A model generated the notes under the pieces. That model saw only the letters and a program-made list of their open reading frames with translations. It ran no database searches and had not been told where the DNA came from. Shown here in pieces: positions 30,001-45,000 of a DNA stretch of 64,000 nt. Where the stretch lies: NCBI RefSeq assembly GCF_009604405.1, contig NZ_WEGK01000021.1, positions 1-64,000 on the forward strand, given 5' to 3'. The position numbers and the translations under genes are program-made. Position 1 is the stretch's first letter; the number at the start of each line of letters is the position of its first letter. Source of the DNA: Nocardia macrotermitis. GTDB lineage: Bacteria; Actinomycetota; Actinomycetes; Mycobacteriales; Mycobacteriaceae.

Positions 30001-33000
30001 GCTGGGAACCGATTCGAATATCGAGATCGCCGAAACCATCGCCCATTCCCACGATCATTGGATCGAGAACCGTGGCGACGACAACCGGCTCACCGAAGCG
30101 CAAGCATTGGTGCACTATCTGGACGACAATTACTCACCCGACCCGCCGGACGAGAAAACCTCCATTTCCTGGGGGAAGGCGATCGTCAAGGTCGCGGAAT
30201 ACTACACTTCCATCACCGCGGAGCCGGTTACATCGACACTGCCCGATGAATACATGTTCGTCGCTCGGGCCTTCGCTCGGCGAATCGACGACATGCTGCA
30301 GAACGACACGATGGTGGTGCTCAGCACACATTCGTTCGGATCCCGTCCAGGCAACAGCACCGCGGTCCCGGGACTGCTTGCCGGGCAGGCGTATCCGACT
30401 CGCGGTGTCGAGTTCGACCGGCGCACCGGCCAGCCGATCAAGATCCTGCTGGACAAGCCACGCGACGACACCGCCGACTACCCGAACCCGATACCCGGCG
30501 TCGAACATCGCCCCGACCCCCACCCCGAAAAGAGCGTCTCGGTCGAACCAGGGGTCTGGTACCGCAAGGACGAAACCACCGGAATCGAATACTTCAAGAT
30601 CGATAACGCCATCACCGGACGCGGTCCGGCCCCCAGTGTGCTGGATGGCGTGATCAGCGACTTCTTCCTCACCAACAACGGCGCCGAATTCCGCCGCGAC
30701 ACCCACACCGGCATCGTCCAGGGCATAACCACCGACGGCGCCCGCTACACCAGAACAACCGACGGAACCGAGTACAAGGCCACACCCGCGGGCATCTTCC
30801 AACGCACCGCCGAAGGAATCGAATCCCGCACACCACACCAATCCGGATCCGCCGAAGACAAAACCATCCCGGACCAGGACAGCATCATCGCCGTCGGACT
30901 GGAACACGTGCTGAAGTTCGAGAAGATACACGTGCACGGTCCGGGGGCTCACCAAGACCGCGAACCACAGCATGCCGACGCGAACGACACGCATCCACGC
31001 ACGCATCCGACCTCGACGTACTATTCCCGCACACTGCGTCGCCCCGTTCACCCGGTGCGTTTCGACCCCGCAATGCTCCTGCCGCCCGCACGGCCCGCGA
31101 AAGCCGAAGACAGTGCACCACTGGGTGTTCCGGTCCAGTTGTCCGGCCGCACGCGCGATGCCGAAAAGACTCTGACCATCATCGATGCGGCGGGTAACGA
31201 TCATCGTTTCCCCGGGACAGGGCGAGCACAGGCAACGAAGCATACGGCGGCCGATGGAACGGTGTATCACGACCTCGAGATGCCGGACCGGACGACCATT
31301 CGACTCTCGGATCATTTGACGAAGGGATTCGATTTCCAGCCGAATGCGCCGGGTAGCGATTCCTATACCGTGCGATGGGAGGACCTGGGTGGCACCACCC
31401 GAATCGAGGCAACTCGTGAGTCCGACGGAGCGCCGAGATTACTCGTGCTGAACTCCGGCACCACGTTCGTGGCACGGCCCGGGGACGGCACATCCCGGTG
31501 GATCAAACATCCCAGTGCACCGGAGTGGTACCGCGTCGAGATTCCGGACCACATCCTGCCCCCACTGCCGAAACTCGTTGACCGAAGCGCCGCACCGGTA
31601 TTCGAGACCGAATCCGGAAACCCGTTGGTACGGCCTCAGCACGTAGGCCAGGGGCGCGCGCAGAACCGCACCCTGTTCGCTGCCATGAAGGCGCTGGCAA
31701 CCGATCACCCACAGGCGATCTCGGAGATGGTGCACGAATACGACGATGGCATCGTAGGGGTCCGGTTCTTCGTCGATCGCAAACCCAAGTGGGTCTTCGT
31801 GGACAAAAAGATCTACGTGGACCCGGATACCGGTATCGGATATTTCGCCCGACACCAAGGCGCGGATCCGCTCTGGCCCGCACTCATCGAAAAGGCATAC
31901 GCCAAGGAATTCGGCAAGGACAACGGCTACCACGGCATTGCCGCACCGAACTTCCCGCAGCTGCTCGATCGCATGGCACACGCATTCTTGGCATCCGCGC
32001 TGCTGGATTACTACGCGCACAGGGCTCGGATCAGCGACACCACGATGCACCCGCTCGGGCTCGCCCCGAACACGCTTCAGAAGTTGCTCGGGCCCGACGC
32101 CGACGCCGAATTCATCAACCGGGCCGCGAACTCCTACAACCACTGGCGAGAGGCGCTGGACAACCAGCGAGTGTCGAAGCAGGCGGAAATAGCATCGGCT
32201 CATTCCGGAGACGCCGAAGCTGCTCGCACTGCATGGGACGACTTCTTCGCCAACGAGTATCTAGCCTCCGGCCCGGGGTTCCGCAATTATCTGAACTCCC
32301 GTTTCCCCGGCGCATGGAAGCAAGAGAAGGATGCTCTCGCGGATTACCACGACAAGTTGAACGGCAGTTCGAACGAGCATCGACTGCCCGACAACCACAT
32401 CGTCGCGGGGCGGCAATTCGCAAACCATCTCGAGATCTTCCGGGGAGCCGGTATCAATGTACTGCTCGGCACAAAAGATTTCGGCGACAGCGAGACTTCG
32501 GCACAGGGGTTGCCCAGTCGGCACGAGTACATCTATCTCGGTATTCAATCGGACAAAAACAATGGCCAGCCGATAGGACTTCTCCTGGACGATCCGCACG
32601 AGAAGAACACCACATCTCGCGCCCCGCCCACAGGTATCGAACACCGGCTCGATCCAAATCCCGACGCTGCGACCGAAGTCGCGAGGGGGGTTTGGTATCG
32701 CCGGGACCCGCTGGAGGCTATCGAGTACTACCGAGTCGACGACGACGAGGCAGGCCGTGGACCGGATGGCAGATTGGCCGACGTCGTCACCGATCTGTTC
32801 GAACCCGCGAACGGTGCGGAGTTCAGTGTCTACCCCGACGGCACCGTGTACGGCGTCGCCCACGACGGTGCGCGCTATGTGAAACTGGAGAACGGCTCGG
32901 AGTACGTCCAGGGACCGGACGGACTCGTACGACGGGAACGCGACGGCACGACGTATCGGTTGCGGCCGGGCGAGCCGATCATGGTGAAAAAGGCGAACGA

Positions 33001-36000
33001 GCAGCAGTGGGAGATCGAGAAGCACCTCACTCCACAGCAAATGATGCTGCCCGTCCCGAAATGGGACGGCATCGTTTTCATCGGCCTCGCGCACCTCCCG
33101 AAACTCGAGTCGATATCTACAGCTGGTCGCACCGCACACAAACTCGTCACGACGCCATACTCACTGCCGCTCGATATCACAACGCGGCGACGCAGCACAC
33201 CACCGACGGAGCAGCATTCGCGCAGTAGTCAGGATCTTGGCAGGCGCGCGGCCTTCCAGCCTGACCTGCTCGCTCGTCACGATTCCGAGACGTTCGACGG
33301 GTCGTCGACAGACGGGTTCGCCCTTCCCGAAGTACCCGGTGCGCCGTCGGCCTCGTCCGACGGCGGTGACGGTTCCTATTCCGGCGATCTCCAGCTCGAG
33401 CAGCTGTCACTCGAGCACGCGCCCGCCGTACAATCGGCGACGCAGGATGTCGCGACCGGATCCGGTCAGCACTCGCAGACCGAGCACTCCGCGGAGCTGA
33501 CGGACGCGGAGAAGGCGCTCGCGGCACCGGTGCTGCAGAAGCACCAGGAGCTGGATCAGCTCGACGAGGCGACGCGGGCGAGGGATTTCCCGGTGATCGC
33601 GGCTCCGCTCCGTCTACCCGGTCGCACGGACCCGGCGGCGATGCGACAGCTGACTGTCGTAGACCGGAACGGCGACGCACACAAACTCCCCCACCAGGGC
33701 AGTTTCAGCACCACACTGATCACCCCGGACGGTGGCGAACCGCATTATCTGATCGACCGCGGCGAGGGGCCGAAGCTGCGGATTCCGGTCGCGCTGTTGG
33801 CCGACGCCACCTTCGAGGCAGGGTTGTCCGGTGCGACATCCGGCACGTTGCGCTTGGATACCCCGGGCGGCCAAACCCGCATTCAGTCCTACGACCCGGC
33901 CACCCATGTCTCCAATGTGATCACCATCGAGCACAACGCTCTGGTCGTGGTCAAGCCGGCGGATGGCACATCGCGATGGATCAAGAACCCCGGGAAATCG
34001 CAATGGTTCCGGGTGACCGCTCCGACCACCGTGCTGCCGAAGCTGAAACTCTCCGATCGGCGAAACGATCCGTTGTACGGCACCTCCCCCAAGGGAGTCC
34101 TCCGACCGGTACCACACGACGTTCGTCAGGGCACGCTCGGCGACTGCGGCCTGTTGGCTCCCTTGAAAGCGATGGCGACCGATCATCCGGACGCGATCAT
34201 GGCGATGCTGAAAGACCACGGAGACGGCACGGTCGACGTGCGGTTCGTCGTGGACGGCAAACCCGAATGGGTCCGAGTGGACAAGTGGCTCCCCGTCGAG
34301 GACAACGATTCCGAGAGAACACTCTTCGCACGACAAGCCCCCGGAGGCCCGCTGTGGGTGGCGATGATCGAGAAGGCCTACGCCAAGCGGTTCGGCGGGG
34401 AAGACGGTTACCAGGGCATCAACGATACGTTCTGGGACATCCTGGAGCACCTCGGGATCCTGCGATTCGAGACGGGTATGCGGCGGATGCAACCCACTCG
34501 CGCGATCAACGAACACCTGCTGCATCCGGCCTTGTTCGACGCGGACACACTACGGAAACTACTGGGCGGGTACAGCGATCCGGAATTCTCCCGTCTGGTC
34601 GCAGACGCCTACCGCACGTGGCTCCGGAACAGTCACGATCGTCAATCCCAGGAATGGTTCGACATGGACAGTCCGAAGGGGTTGAGTGAATTCCTAGACG
34701 AGACTTTCCCCGGGCAGTGGGAGAAACAGAAGACCGCACTGGTCGCATTCATGGCCCACGTGCAGTCCGGCGCGCCGACCGATCGCATATTGGAGGGCAA
34801 GGCCACGCTTGCCGGACAAGCGGTTGCCGACCGGGTCAAGGATCTGCACGAACGTGGTAGCACAATAGTTTTCTCGACGCGCACATTCGGACCCGGCACC
34901 GAAAACAGCGATGCGGTTCCGGGTCTGCTCAGTAACCACGCCTACGGCATGGTCGGCCTCGAACACGGTTCGCAGACCAGTGAACCCGAGCGAATTCTGA
35001 TGGACAATTCGCACGACCACAGCAAAACCTATCCGCCGACCGGCGACGGCATCGACTACCGCCTCGACCCGCGGCCCTGGGAGCGCACCGAGATCGCTCC
35101 CGGCGTCTGGCACCGCCGCGACGAGGCCGAGGAAATCGACTACTACTGGGTCGGCAACGCGCAGGACGGGCGCGGGCCCGGTGGTGCGCTGGAGCATGTG
35201 GTGACCGATTACTTCGCGCCCGGCAACGGTGCGGAATTCCGGCGAGACGCCAGCGGCGCGGTATACGGATTCACCGCGCGGGGCGCGCGGTACCACCGCA
35301 CCCCGACGGGTGTCGAACACAAGGTAGTGAAGAACGGCAGATACCAACGCTCGGCCGACGGGAAGACCGAGTACTGGCGCCGCAACACCGACGACCGCAC
35401 CTACAAGAAGCGTCCGGACGGAAAATGGGACCCGATCAAGGAGCAGCTGCACGAGAATCTCGATCCGACGATTCCGAGGCGGGGCGGCCTCCTCTCGATC
35501 CACCGCGATCATCTGCCGAAATTCTGGCTCATGCAGGTCAGCGGCCCCGCCGTACACGACCTCTACGGGCCGAAGGAGCCAGCGCAGCAGAAAACGGACG
35601 CACCGAAGTCCACGTCCGAGATGGCGGTGGCAGAGGCGCACGAGGATGCCCCGGGTACGTCCGAGACCATCCCCGCCGCGCCCGATTCGGGAGCCGAACC
35701 GCAGCCATCTTCGAATCCCGAGCAGCAATCAGCCGAGGAATCCGAACCGAGATCCTCCTCGGACAACAAGCCGAAGCCCTTGTCGAACGAACATAGACTG
35801 GACAATCTCAACTCCGCCGACAAGCGGAAATTCCTCCCGACGGTCCCTGTTCCGATCACGGTGAAAGACCGTGTCGGAGACAGCGGTGAGCCTATGCTGA
35901 CCGTGCTCGACAGCCGCGGCGTGCCCTACGATTTCAAGAATTCCGGAGAAATACGATTCGAGGTCGTCACGTCGGACAGCGGAAGGGAATTCTTACAATT

Positions 36001-39000
36001 TCTCAACCCGCACGGCGCGTACGTAAATATTGCGCCGGCACTGGTGCGCGACCTCACCTTCGATATGGACCCGGGCGGTAGGTCCGGAACGATGCGGTGG
36101 GAGAACAAGGGCGGTGAGCTTCGCATTACCGCCCTCAACCGGAACCGAGAGGTGACCACGCTTCGCCTCGCGCCCGACACCCGCACCCTGGTCGCCAAAC
36201 CCGGACCCGATGGTTACATGTACGTCAAGGTTCCGAAGCAGGACGGCACCTTCCTGATCAGCAGATCGGACACGATCTTCTCCCCGCTACCGGTGCTCGA
36301 CGATCGGCGTGGCGACAAGTTGTTCCGGACGGCGCCGACCGGCGTCGAATACCCGTGGGCACAGGACGCGCGTCCAGGCGAACTGGGGGACTCTGGTCTG
36401 ATCGCGCTGGTGAAGTCGATGGCCAGCCAGAAGCCGCAGGCGATCCTGGACATGCTCCACGACCACGAGGACGGCACCGTGGCGGTGCGCTTCGTCGATG
36501 CCGGTACGCCCGTGTGGATACGCGTGACCAAAGAGATCAATGTCAATCCGCTGACCGGGGAAACGCTGTTCGCCGGGCATCGTCCGGGCGAACCGCTCTG
36601 GCCGGCGATGATCGAAAAAGCCTATGCGCTCTATTTCGGCAAGGAAGACGGCTACCAGGGAATCGTCGACTCGAAATCGGATGTGGTGGCGGAACGCCTC
36701 GGCGCGTCATATTACGTCACCGCCGAGCAGCGGGCCCCCGGATCAAGCCCCCGGGGCACGAACATCAATACCGCGCCGATTTCGACACCCACACTAGAGC
36801 CGCTACCACCGACCGCAATCGGAGCATTCCGCGGCAAAGCACGTGTATACCTGCTTTACGCCGCCAAATACGACTACGACGACGATATCGCGACGGCTCT
36901 CCTGGAGTCCGGCGATCCCAATTTCAGCGACGCCCACAGCGTTTACGTAATGTCTGCGCTTGATAACATCAGCCGGCTACTGGAGATCCCGGGAACCGAG
37001 GAACAGCGGGTCGCGGGAACCCTGGGTACGAGAGGTGCTTCACGCAGGGCTCTCGTAGCAGCCGCCCTGCAGGCGGAACTGATCACCGAGGCCGACATAG
37101 ACGGCATTCACAACCCGACCAGGCCCCCCGAGCACAGCACCACGGCCACACTCGACGACGGCACCGTGGTCGAACTCAAAGGCCAGCAACGTGCATTCGT
37201 CCTCTACGCCATCGCTGGATACACAACGAAGGCGACCGCGGAAACCCTCCGGCGAATCGGCGGTCTTTCCTACGCGCTCATCTACGCAAACAAGGTGCAG
37301 GCGTCTCTGATAGACCTGAGCGGACAACTGGATGTTCCGGTAGAGAAAGGCCATAAAGCACTCAGGAAGAAGGTCCAGGATCTGGGTCTGATCACCCTGG
37401 ACGAAATACCCGAGACCACAGAACCGACCACACCCGACTTCGACGCCGGCGTACTCACCCGCAACGTGACGATCCGAGTCGAGGGTAAAGCCATTGAATT
37501 CACCCCCCGGCAACGCACATACCTGCTGTACTCCTCAGTATTCAAGTACGACCCCGACATCGCGGATGCCCTCCAGAAGCTCCGCCATCCCAAATACCCG
37601 GATTACAACCGCACCACCGGCAAAGCAGTGAAGGGTGCGCTGAATGACATTCGCACGGCGCTGAAGGTCGAGCCTGTCTACGGCGTACGCCCGCGCCCCG
37701 GGCTCGTAGATGCGGCCATCAAAGAGAACCTGATTGCCGAGGGCGACATAGAAAAACTCCGCCTCCACCTCCGAACCGAACCCACCGACGGCTCCACCGC
37801 ACACCCCACCACGCGGCAACCCAGCTCTGTCTCCGCCCCGGTCATCCTCGATCACGCCTGGGTCACTCACCCCACCGCCGGATGGAAGAAGTACGTCACC
37901 GGCCATCAACGCACGCACCTGCTCTACCTCACCGAATACAAGTACGACTGGTTGACCGCGCGAGAACTCCGAAATACCAAGGATCGCCTCTACAAGAACA
38001 CCACCGCCGCCGCAGTGCAATTTTCGCGGTACGCGCTGAAAAGGGATCTCGGGATCGATGCCGATGATCCCCAGGGCCGCAGCCTGGCAGAGCAGGCCGC
38101 GGAACTGAACATGTTCAGCGAGGACGAACTCGACAAATTCCACCGCCAGACCCGCACCGACGGCTCCACCGCACACCCCGCCACGCAACCCTTGACCGCC
38201 CCCCGCAGCGACCACGAACGCCGCCACACCCCGCCCACACACACCGTCACCCAGCCACCCCACAACCACAACATCAGCGCACCACCGGAAAACACCCCCG
38301 CACCAGACAGTCCCGACTCGAACGCAGACCTGTACGCGGACCCCACGCCCCGAAACAGGCCCAACCCACAACCCGCCGCCCAACCACTCCCAACACACAC
38401 TGACGCACCCGCATCCAGCACGCCGAGCCAGGCACATCGCGACACATTCGAACCCACCCTCGACGACGCGGCTGCCATCGATCCCACCCCGATGGACCTC
38501 GACCCACAGATGGACCTTCCTCCGGTCGAAGACACCACAGCCCAAGACAGCACCACGACACCCACCCGACTACCGCACAACCACAGCATCAGCGCACCGC
38601 CGGAAGACACTCCCGTACAGAATCTGCTTCCACCGCCCACCGCACCACCCACAAGCCGAGCACTCGGCCATCACACGACTACATATATCAACCTCGGCGG
38701 CAAAGACCGCGTATACCTGCTCTACGCCGCCGAATACAACTACGACCACGCCATCGCGGATGCCCTCCGGAAATCCGATGTTCCCGAGTTCAAGAACACC
38801 AAGGTCAGAGCAGTGGCAGCCGCGCTCGACTACATCAGCTCACAATTGAATGTCACGGTGGAAAGAGATGAGAGGGGTGTTGTATCGCGCGAGGATCTCG
38901 TAAAGAAGGCCCTGGGCGAGACGCTGATCACCGACGCCGACATATACGGCATTCATAACCCGATCAGACCCCCCGAACGCACAACCACGATCACACTCGA

Positions 39001-42000
39001 CAATAACCCCGAGAAAACGGTCGTACTCGAAGGACGACAACGCGCATTCGTGCTCTACGCCGCCAGAGGATACAAATCCAACCGCGACATCGCGGAAACC
39101 CTCCGGCAAGTCGGCGGTCTTTCCTACGCGTTCGTCAGCCCCTTCGAGGTGGGAAAGTCGCTGTTCGACCTGAGCGAGCAATTGGGGATCACAGCAGATC
39201 CAAGCCACCACGATCTCGTAGAGCTGGTCAAGGACCGACTGATCACCCCGGACGAAATAAGCAAGATCCCAGCCCCGGCCACACATCCCGGGCTTCCCGA
39301 ACCGATCAACCTCGCCCCTCGTGAGGACATCCCCCGGCGACCCACACAGGCGCCACGCCGCACCGCACCGGGCGCAAGCCGAACACGCCGCATCCGACGC
39401 ACCACCGCGCTCATCTCCCTCGACGACCCGCAACGCCCCGCCTTCGACGCAGGCGTCCTCGACGACGCGGCAACCAGCGGTCCCGCCCCAATGGACATCG
39501 ATCCACCCGAGGCCGACACGGCCGTAATCAACGACGACACCCCTACGCAGGATCCGCCACGCCCGACCACACCACGGGCACGTAGCCGCAGCAAAGCACG
39601 CGTGTACCTGCTCTACGCCGCCAAATACCACCACGACCACGCCATCGCGCAAGCCCTCCGGAATTCCGGCGATCCCGAGTACGAGAAGATCACTACCGAA
39701 ACAGTTACGCACGGGCTCTGGAGACTCACCCGGGATCTGAAGTACACGGAGAAAGGTGAGAGAGGTGACCGCCAGGGGCTCGTAAAGCAAGCCCTGAGAA
39801 AAAACTTGATCAGCCGAGCCGATATATACGGCATCCATAACCCAACCAGACCCCCCGAAAACAGCACCACAGCCACACTTGACGACGGCACCGTGGTCGA
39901 ACTCCGAGGCCAACAACGCGCATTCCTGCTCTACGCCGCCAGCGGATATGAATCCGGTCTCGACATCGCGGAAACCCTCCGGCGAATCGGCGGTCTTTCC
40001 TACGCGCTCATCAACGCCAGGGAAGTGCAACAGTCACTGGCGGCACTGCGGCAGCAGTTGAGGGCCCCTAGGGAGATCGGCTACAAGCAGCTCGTCGCGC
40101 AGGCCAAGGCACTGGAGCTGATCACCTCGGACGAAATAAGCGAGATCCCAGCCCCGACCAGTCCAGACGATGAATCCGCCGAACCCCAGGACATCACCTG
40201 GGACCCCTATCCCAACGCGGTCATACTCGGCGACAGCTCCACCGCGCAAGCCTCAACCGTCCCGCACAGCGACCGCAACCCCACACAACCCACCACCCAG
40301 CCACCTCACATCCACCGCAGCGACGCGCCGAACTATGAATCCACCCCACCCCCTGGTCTTCCCGACCCGGTCATACTCAACGGCAAAAAAATCTCACTTC
40401 CCAGCGGCGACGTGTTCGTCCCTGGCAGCTACCGCACATACCTGCTCTACACCAACCAATACAGGAACGAAACAATCCAGCGCTGGAACGACGAGCTGGT
40501 CGCGCAAGCCCTCCGGACGACCGAGCATCGCGACTACCGGAACGCCTCAGGCGCAACAGTGAAATCTTCGCGGCTCAAACTACGCAACCGGCTGCGGATC
40601 AAGGACGACCCTCGGACACGCGAGCCCGCGGAACTCGTAAGGCAGGCCCTAGCGCTGGGAGTGATCACCGAGCGTCACATAGCCAGACTCGATCGCCATA
40701 CCCGGGCCGGCACCGGCGACGGCTCCACCGCACAGGCCCCGACTGTCCCGGACTCCACCACCCACCACGACCACGACAGCCGCGGCAACGCCCCGACCCC
40801 CAACTCCTCCGAAACACGCCCCACCGACCACACCGCACCAACCCTCACCGCCAACTGCGCACCGGACACCCTCCACTTCGGCGTAGACCACTTCGAACGC
40901 CGCGGCCTCGACCCCACCGCCATCGACATCAAACGCCCCAGCGACAATCACACCACCACCATCAACAGCCTCCTCAACGGCATGGGCGGCGAGGACTACT
41001 CGGGCCACGCCGGCGGACCGCTACAAACCGTCGCCGACCACTCCCGCATCGCACAACACCTCGAGACCCTCGGGCACGCGGCCCTCGCACTCGTCATCAA
41101 CCGCTACAAATCCGACAACGACAACGACATCGGCGCACACGCCATCGTCTACTACAACTACAAAGGCGTCATCAGGGTCTACGACCCCGCCACCACCACC
41201 GCCGACCGCACCACCCACCCCCCGTTCGACCCGCGCCGAACACCAACCTCACACGCCATCGTCACAGCCGTATTCACACCCGACGGCACCCGCGACCTCA
41301 TCCCCAACTCCCTCGACAATGGCGTCGACGCACTCCACGGCACCCGTATCGGCGCACCACCGGACAACACCCCCGAACCGATGGACTTCGGCACCGAGCC
41401 GACTTCGGCACCCTCTACTTTCAGGCGGCGGCGAACCCGCGCGTCCAGGCACCGCGCCTCGGTCGACGACGCCCCACGCATCGGTGTGAGGAGCAAAGTC
41501 TGGAAAAATTCACCTACATACCTGTACCTGCTGTACGTCGCCGTACTCGATAAACCCACCGGCAGCAATATCGCGAAAGCCGTCAAGATCCACCGCAGTG
41601 GGAACGTGATAATTTTTTGGCACAGGAATCCGGAAGATATCAACGCGTCAGCGGTGAACAACGCATTGTGGAGTCTTCGTAGCGACCTGATCGTCACGGC
41701 ACCAGGCGGTAAGCGCTCGCATAGTAGGCATGGGCATGCATACGACGGTCTCGTGGACGCGGCCAAGGCGCGGAATCTGATCACCGACGAAGAGATAGAC
41801 GATTTCCGGCGCCGAATAAACCTCGGTGACGGTTCCACCGCGCACCCCCACGCGGAAGCCGCAGCCACATCCGAACAGAACTACCCGACCATCCGCGAAC
41901 CCGAACCCGACACCACCACAACCATCCCGGCACGCTGGAATCGCGTCGCCGCCCTGGGCACACACCACCCTCTCATCGCCACAGCGGCACGAATAGCAGG

Positions 42001-45000
42001 CGAAGACGACCCGAACCAGATGCGTCTACGACTAGCCGACCACCTCGGAGCCAATTTCTTCGACTACCACCTACGCATCACCAACGACGTCCTCGACGGA
42101 CAAGTAATCGGTCGACCCGGCCTGCACCAGGAATTCCTCGATACCCACCCCGACCAATCCTCCACAGACCCGGACCACATCGCACAATTCACACCATGGC
42201 TCGTCGAACGAATGAACCGAATACTCGCCGACGAAATCGCCACGCTCCGCAACACAGATAGCTCCTACATCGACAACCAGTACCGACTCATCGGCCACGG
42301 CGACACCCCGCTGGTCCTCGTCGCCGCGATCAACCTCACTCCGAAAACGAACTTCACCGTCGAACACCCCGATCACACCCAACACCACTACCGCAACACA
42401 CCCGACCAACCCACCATTCATATACGCCACGACCACAACGGCACCTATTACACCGGCACCACCATAGAACTCAGCACTCACGAAGGCGCGTACCTACTAC
42501 CCCTCGTCGCCGGAAAGTCCAATGCGGAGATCGCGAAAATCCTCCAACAAAGCAACAATCCTGAAATCAAGTTCGCGCGTGCCACCGTCAAGTCAATGGC
42601 ATCCGCGCAGTCCAACCTCCGCACACGAGTAGGGATCGAGGCCACCTACGACGCGGGGCGCGCCGACCTCATCACGTGGGCCAAGCAGACAGGCGAGCTC
42701 ACCCGAAGCGACACCGGCGACACCGCACTCGACGCACCCGAGGACAACACCAACGCACCAGCCGCGGGTCGAGCATACGGATTCGAAGCACTCCACATCG
42801 ACGAGCTCTCACGCAGGCTCAGCCACAACGAACTCCCCTCCGGAACCCGCATCCACCTGTCCACACCCGCCCGCCCCCACCACTGGACCACCGCCACCGC
42901 CGCCACCAATGATCGAATCCGAGACACACTCACCACCCTCGACCGCACCCAGATCACCGCCATTCTCATCCACACGCCCGCCACACCCACATCCACCAAC
43001 ACCACGCGCACCTCACCGGTGAACTGGAACCACGTCGCCCCTGGCACAGACCCCTCCCTATTGATCGCCGCCGCAGCGCGAACAGCAGGCCAGGAGGACT
43101 CACGAAAGATGCGCCAACAGCTCGTCGAGCACCTCGAAAACAATCGAGACCGTTACCGTGAACGCATCACCAACGACAGCCTCGACGACAAACGCATAGC
43201 CGAACTGGCCCGACGTCGGACACTCGCACTCACACACCCCGACCGATCCGCTCCATCCGCAGCCAGCGCGACACAGCTCGAGACCTGGTTCGCCGAAGAA
43301 CGCGCCCAAATACTCGAGAACGAAATCAACGCGCTCAGCGAGCTGGATGCTCCCTACGCCGATACCGGCACCCGCCTGCTCGGCCACGGCGACACTCCCC
43401 TGATCCTGGTCGCCACGGTCGAGCTCATCCGAACAACGAATTTCACCATCGAGCACCCCGACGGCACCCGCCACCACTACCACCGCAGACCCGGCCAATT
43501 CACCATCCATGTACGCCACAACAGCGACAACACCTACGAGACCGGCACCACCATAAAACTCACCAAAGATCAACACACATTCCTGTCATACCTCGTCGTC
43601 GGATACACCGACCAAGAGATCGTGACGCTGCTCGATAACCTCGATGATCCCGACAATCCCGAATACGAGGACGTCACCAAACAGCTGGTGCAAAAACGTT
43701 TCACCGAACTCCGGGAAAAAACAGGAATTCAGCTCATTCGCAATGCGGGGCGCAACGCGCTCATCATGTGGGCCAAACAGACCGGAACAGTCGCCCAGAA
43801 AAACACCGACGATTTCGATCTCCCGACACCCACGCACGACCCCGCCGACGAACCGATGACCATCGACCCGACCGAGAACACCACCGACCTGACACATCAG
43901 CTAGACGACCTCAACCTGCCCGACTACACCGACGACTCGATGGACATCGCTCCATCAGAGAACACCGACACACAAGCCACCGACCCAGCCTACGAATACG
44001 GCCCTATCGCCCTACCCCACGATTTCCATATTCCCGGCGAAATCACACCGATGCACTACGGCGGCGAACCGATGAGCATCAACGATTTCCCCGCCCCCTC
44101 AACCGAATTATCCCCCTTCTCAACCGCATTCCCCACAATGGACATGGAATGGCCGGGACCGTTCAGCCCATTCACAATACCCAACACCCCCACACACAAC
44201 TTCGACTACACAACGAACCTCGACATACCCGCCACACGCGGCCCCCCGGACAACATCGATACCACAACCGACATCCCCGCAACCGAGGAGAGAGCCTCGG
44301 AAGTATTCGACGAATTCTCCGACAACTCCGACGACATCACCATTGATCCGTACTTGCTCGAGACGTATTTCGGCCCGGACAGCCCTGCGGCCGATACATC
44401 AATGCCCGACACCACCAACCCGGCACCTGGCACCACCGACACCGGTGCTGACAAGAAGGACCTCGACACACCCACCCAGGGGCTGGTCACAGCGTCGAAC
44501 AGCCACCCCACCGGACGATCCGACCACGACACGGTCACCGTGCCCGCCCGGTACGTCTCGATCGAAGGTCCTCAACGCACATACCTGCTCTACACCGCCG
44601 GATACACCTCCAGCGCGGCTATCGCAAAAGCCCTCGCCGAACACGACCCACCCTTCCACACGAACGCCAGCACAGTGAACGAGTCGCTGGAAGAACTACA
44701 ACTGCGACTGGGATTCACGCCGAACACCGGTCCGGAAGGACTCACCCACCTCGTGGCGACGGCTGGACCACGGGCCGACCCCCCATTCACGGCAGCGGAA
44801 AAAGCTCTCGTCGAACGCCTCACCGAACAGCTCGACCCGGACACACTCGTATTCACCCACGGCAAGAAGATCACACTCACGAACAACAAAGAAGTCACCG
44901 TTACCGCCCATGAACGCACGATCGCTCTGTACGTAGCCGCTGAATTCCGCGACGACGTCGCCGTCGCGTACACCCTCCGACAAACCGGGGCTCCCCGATA

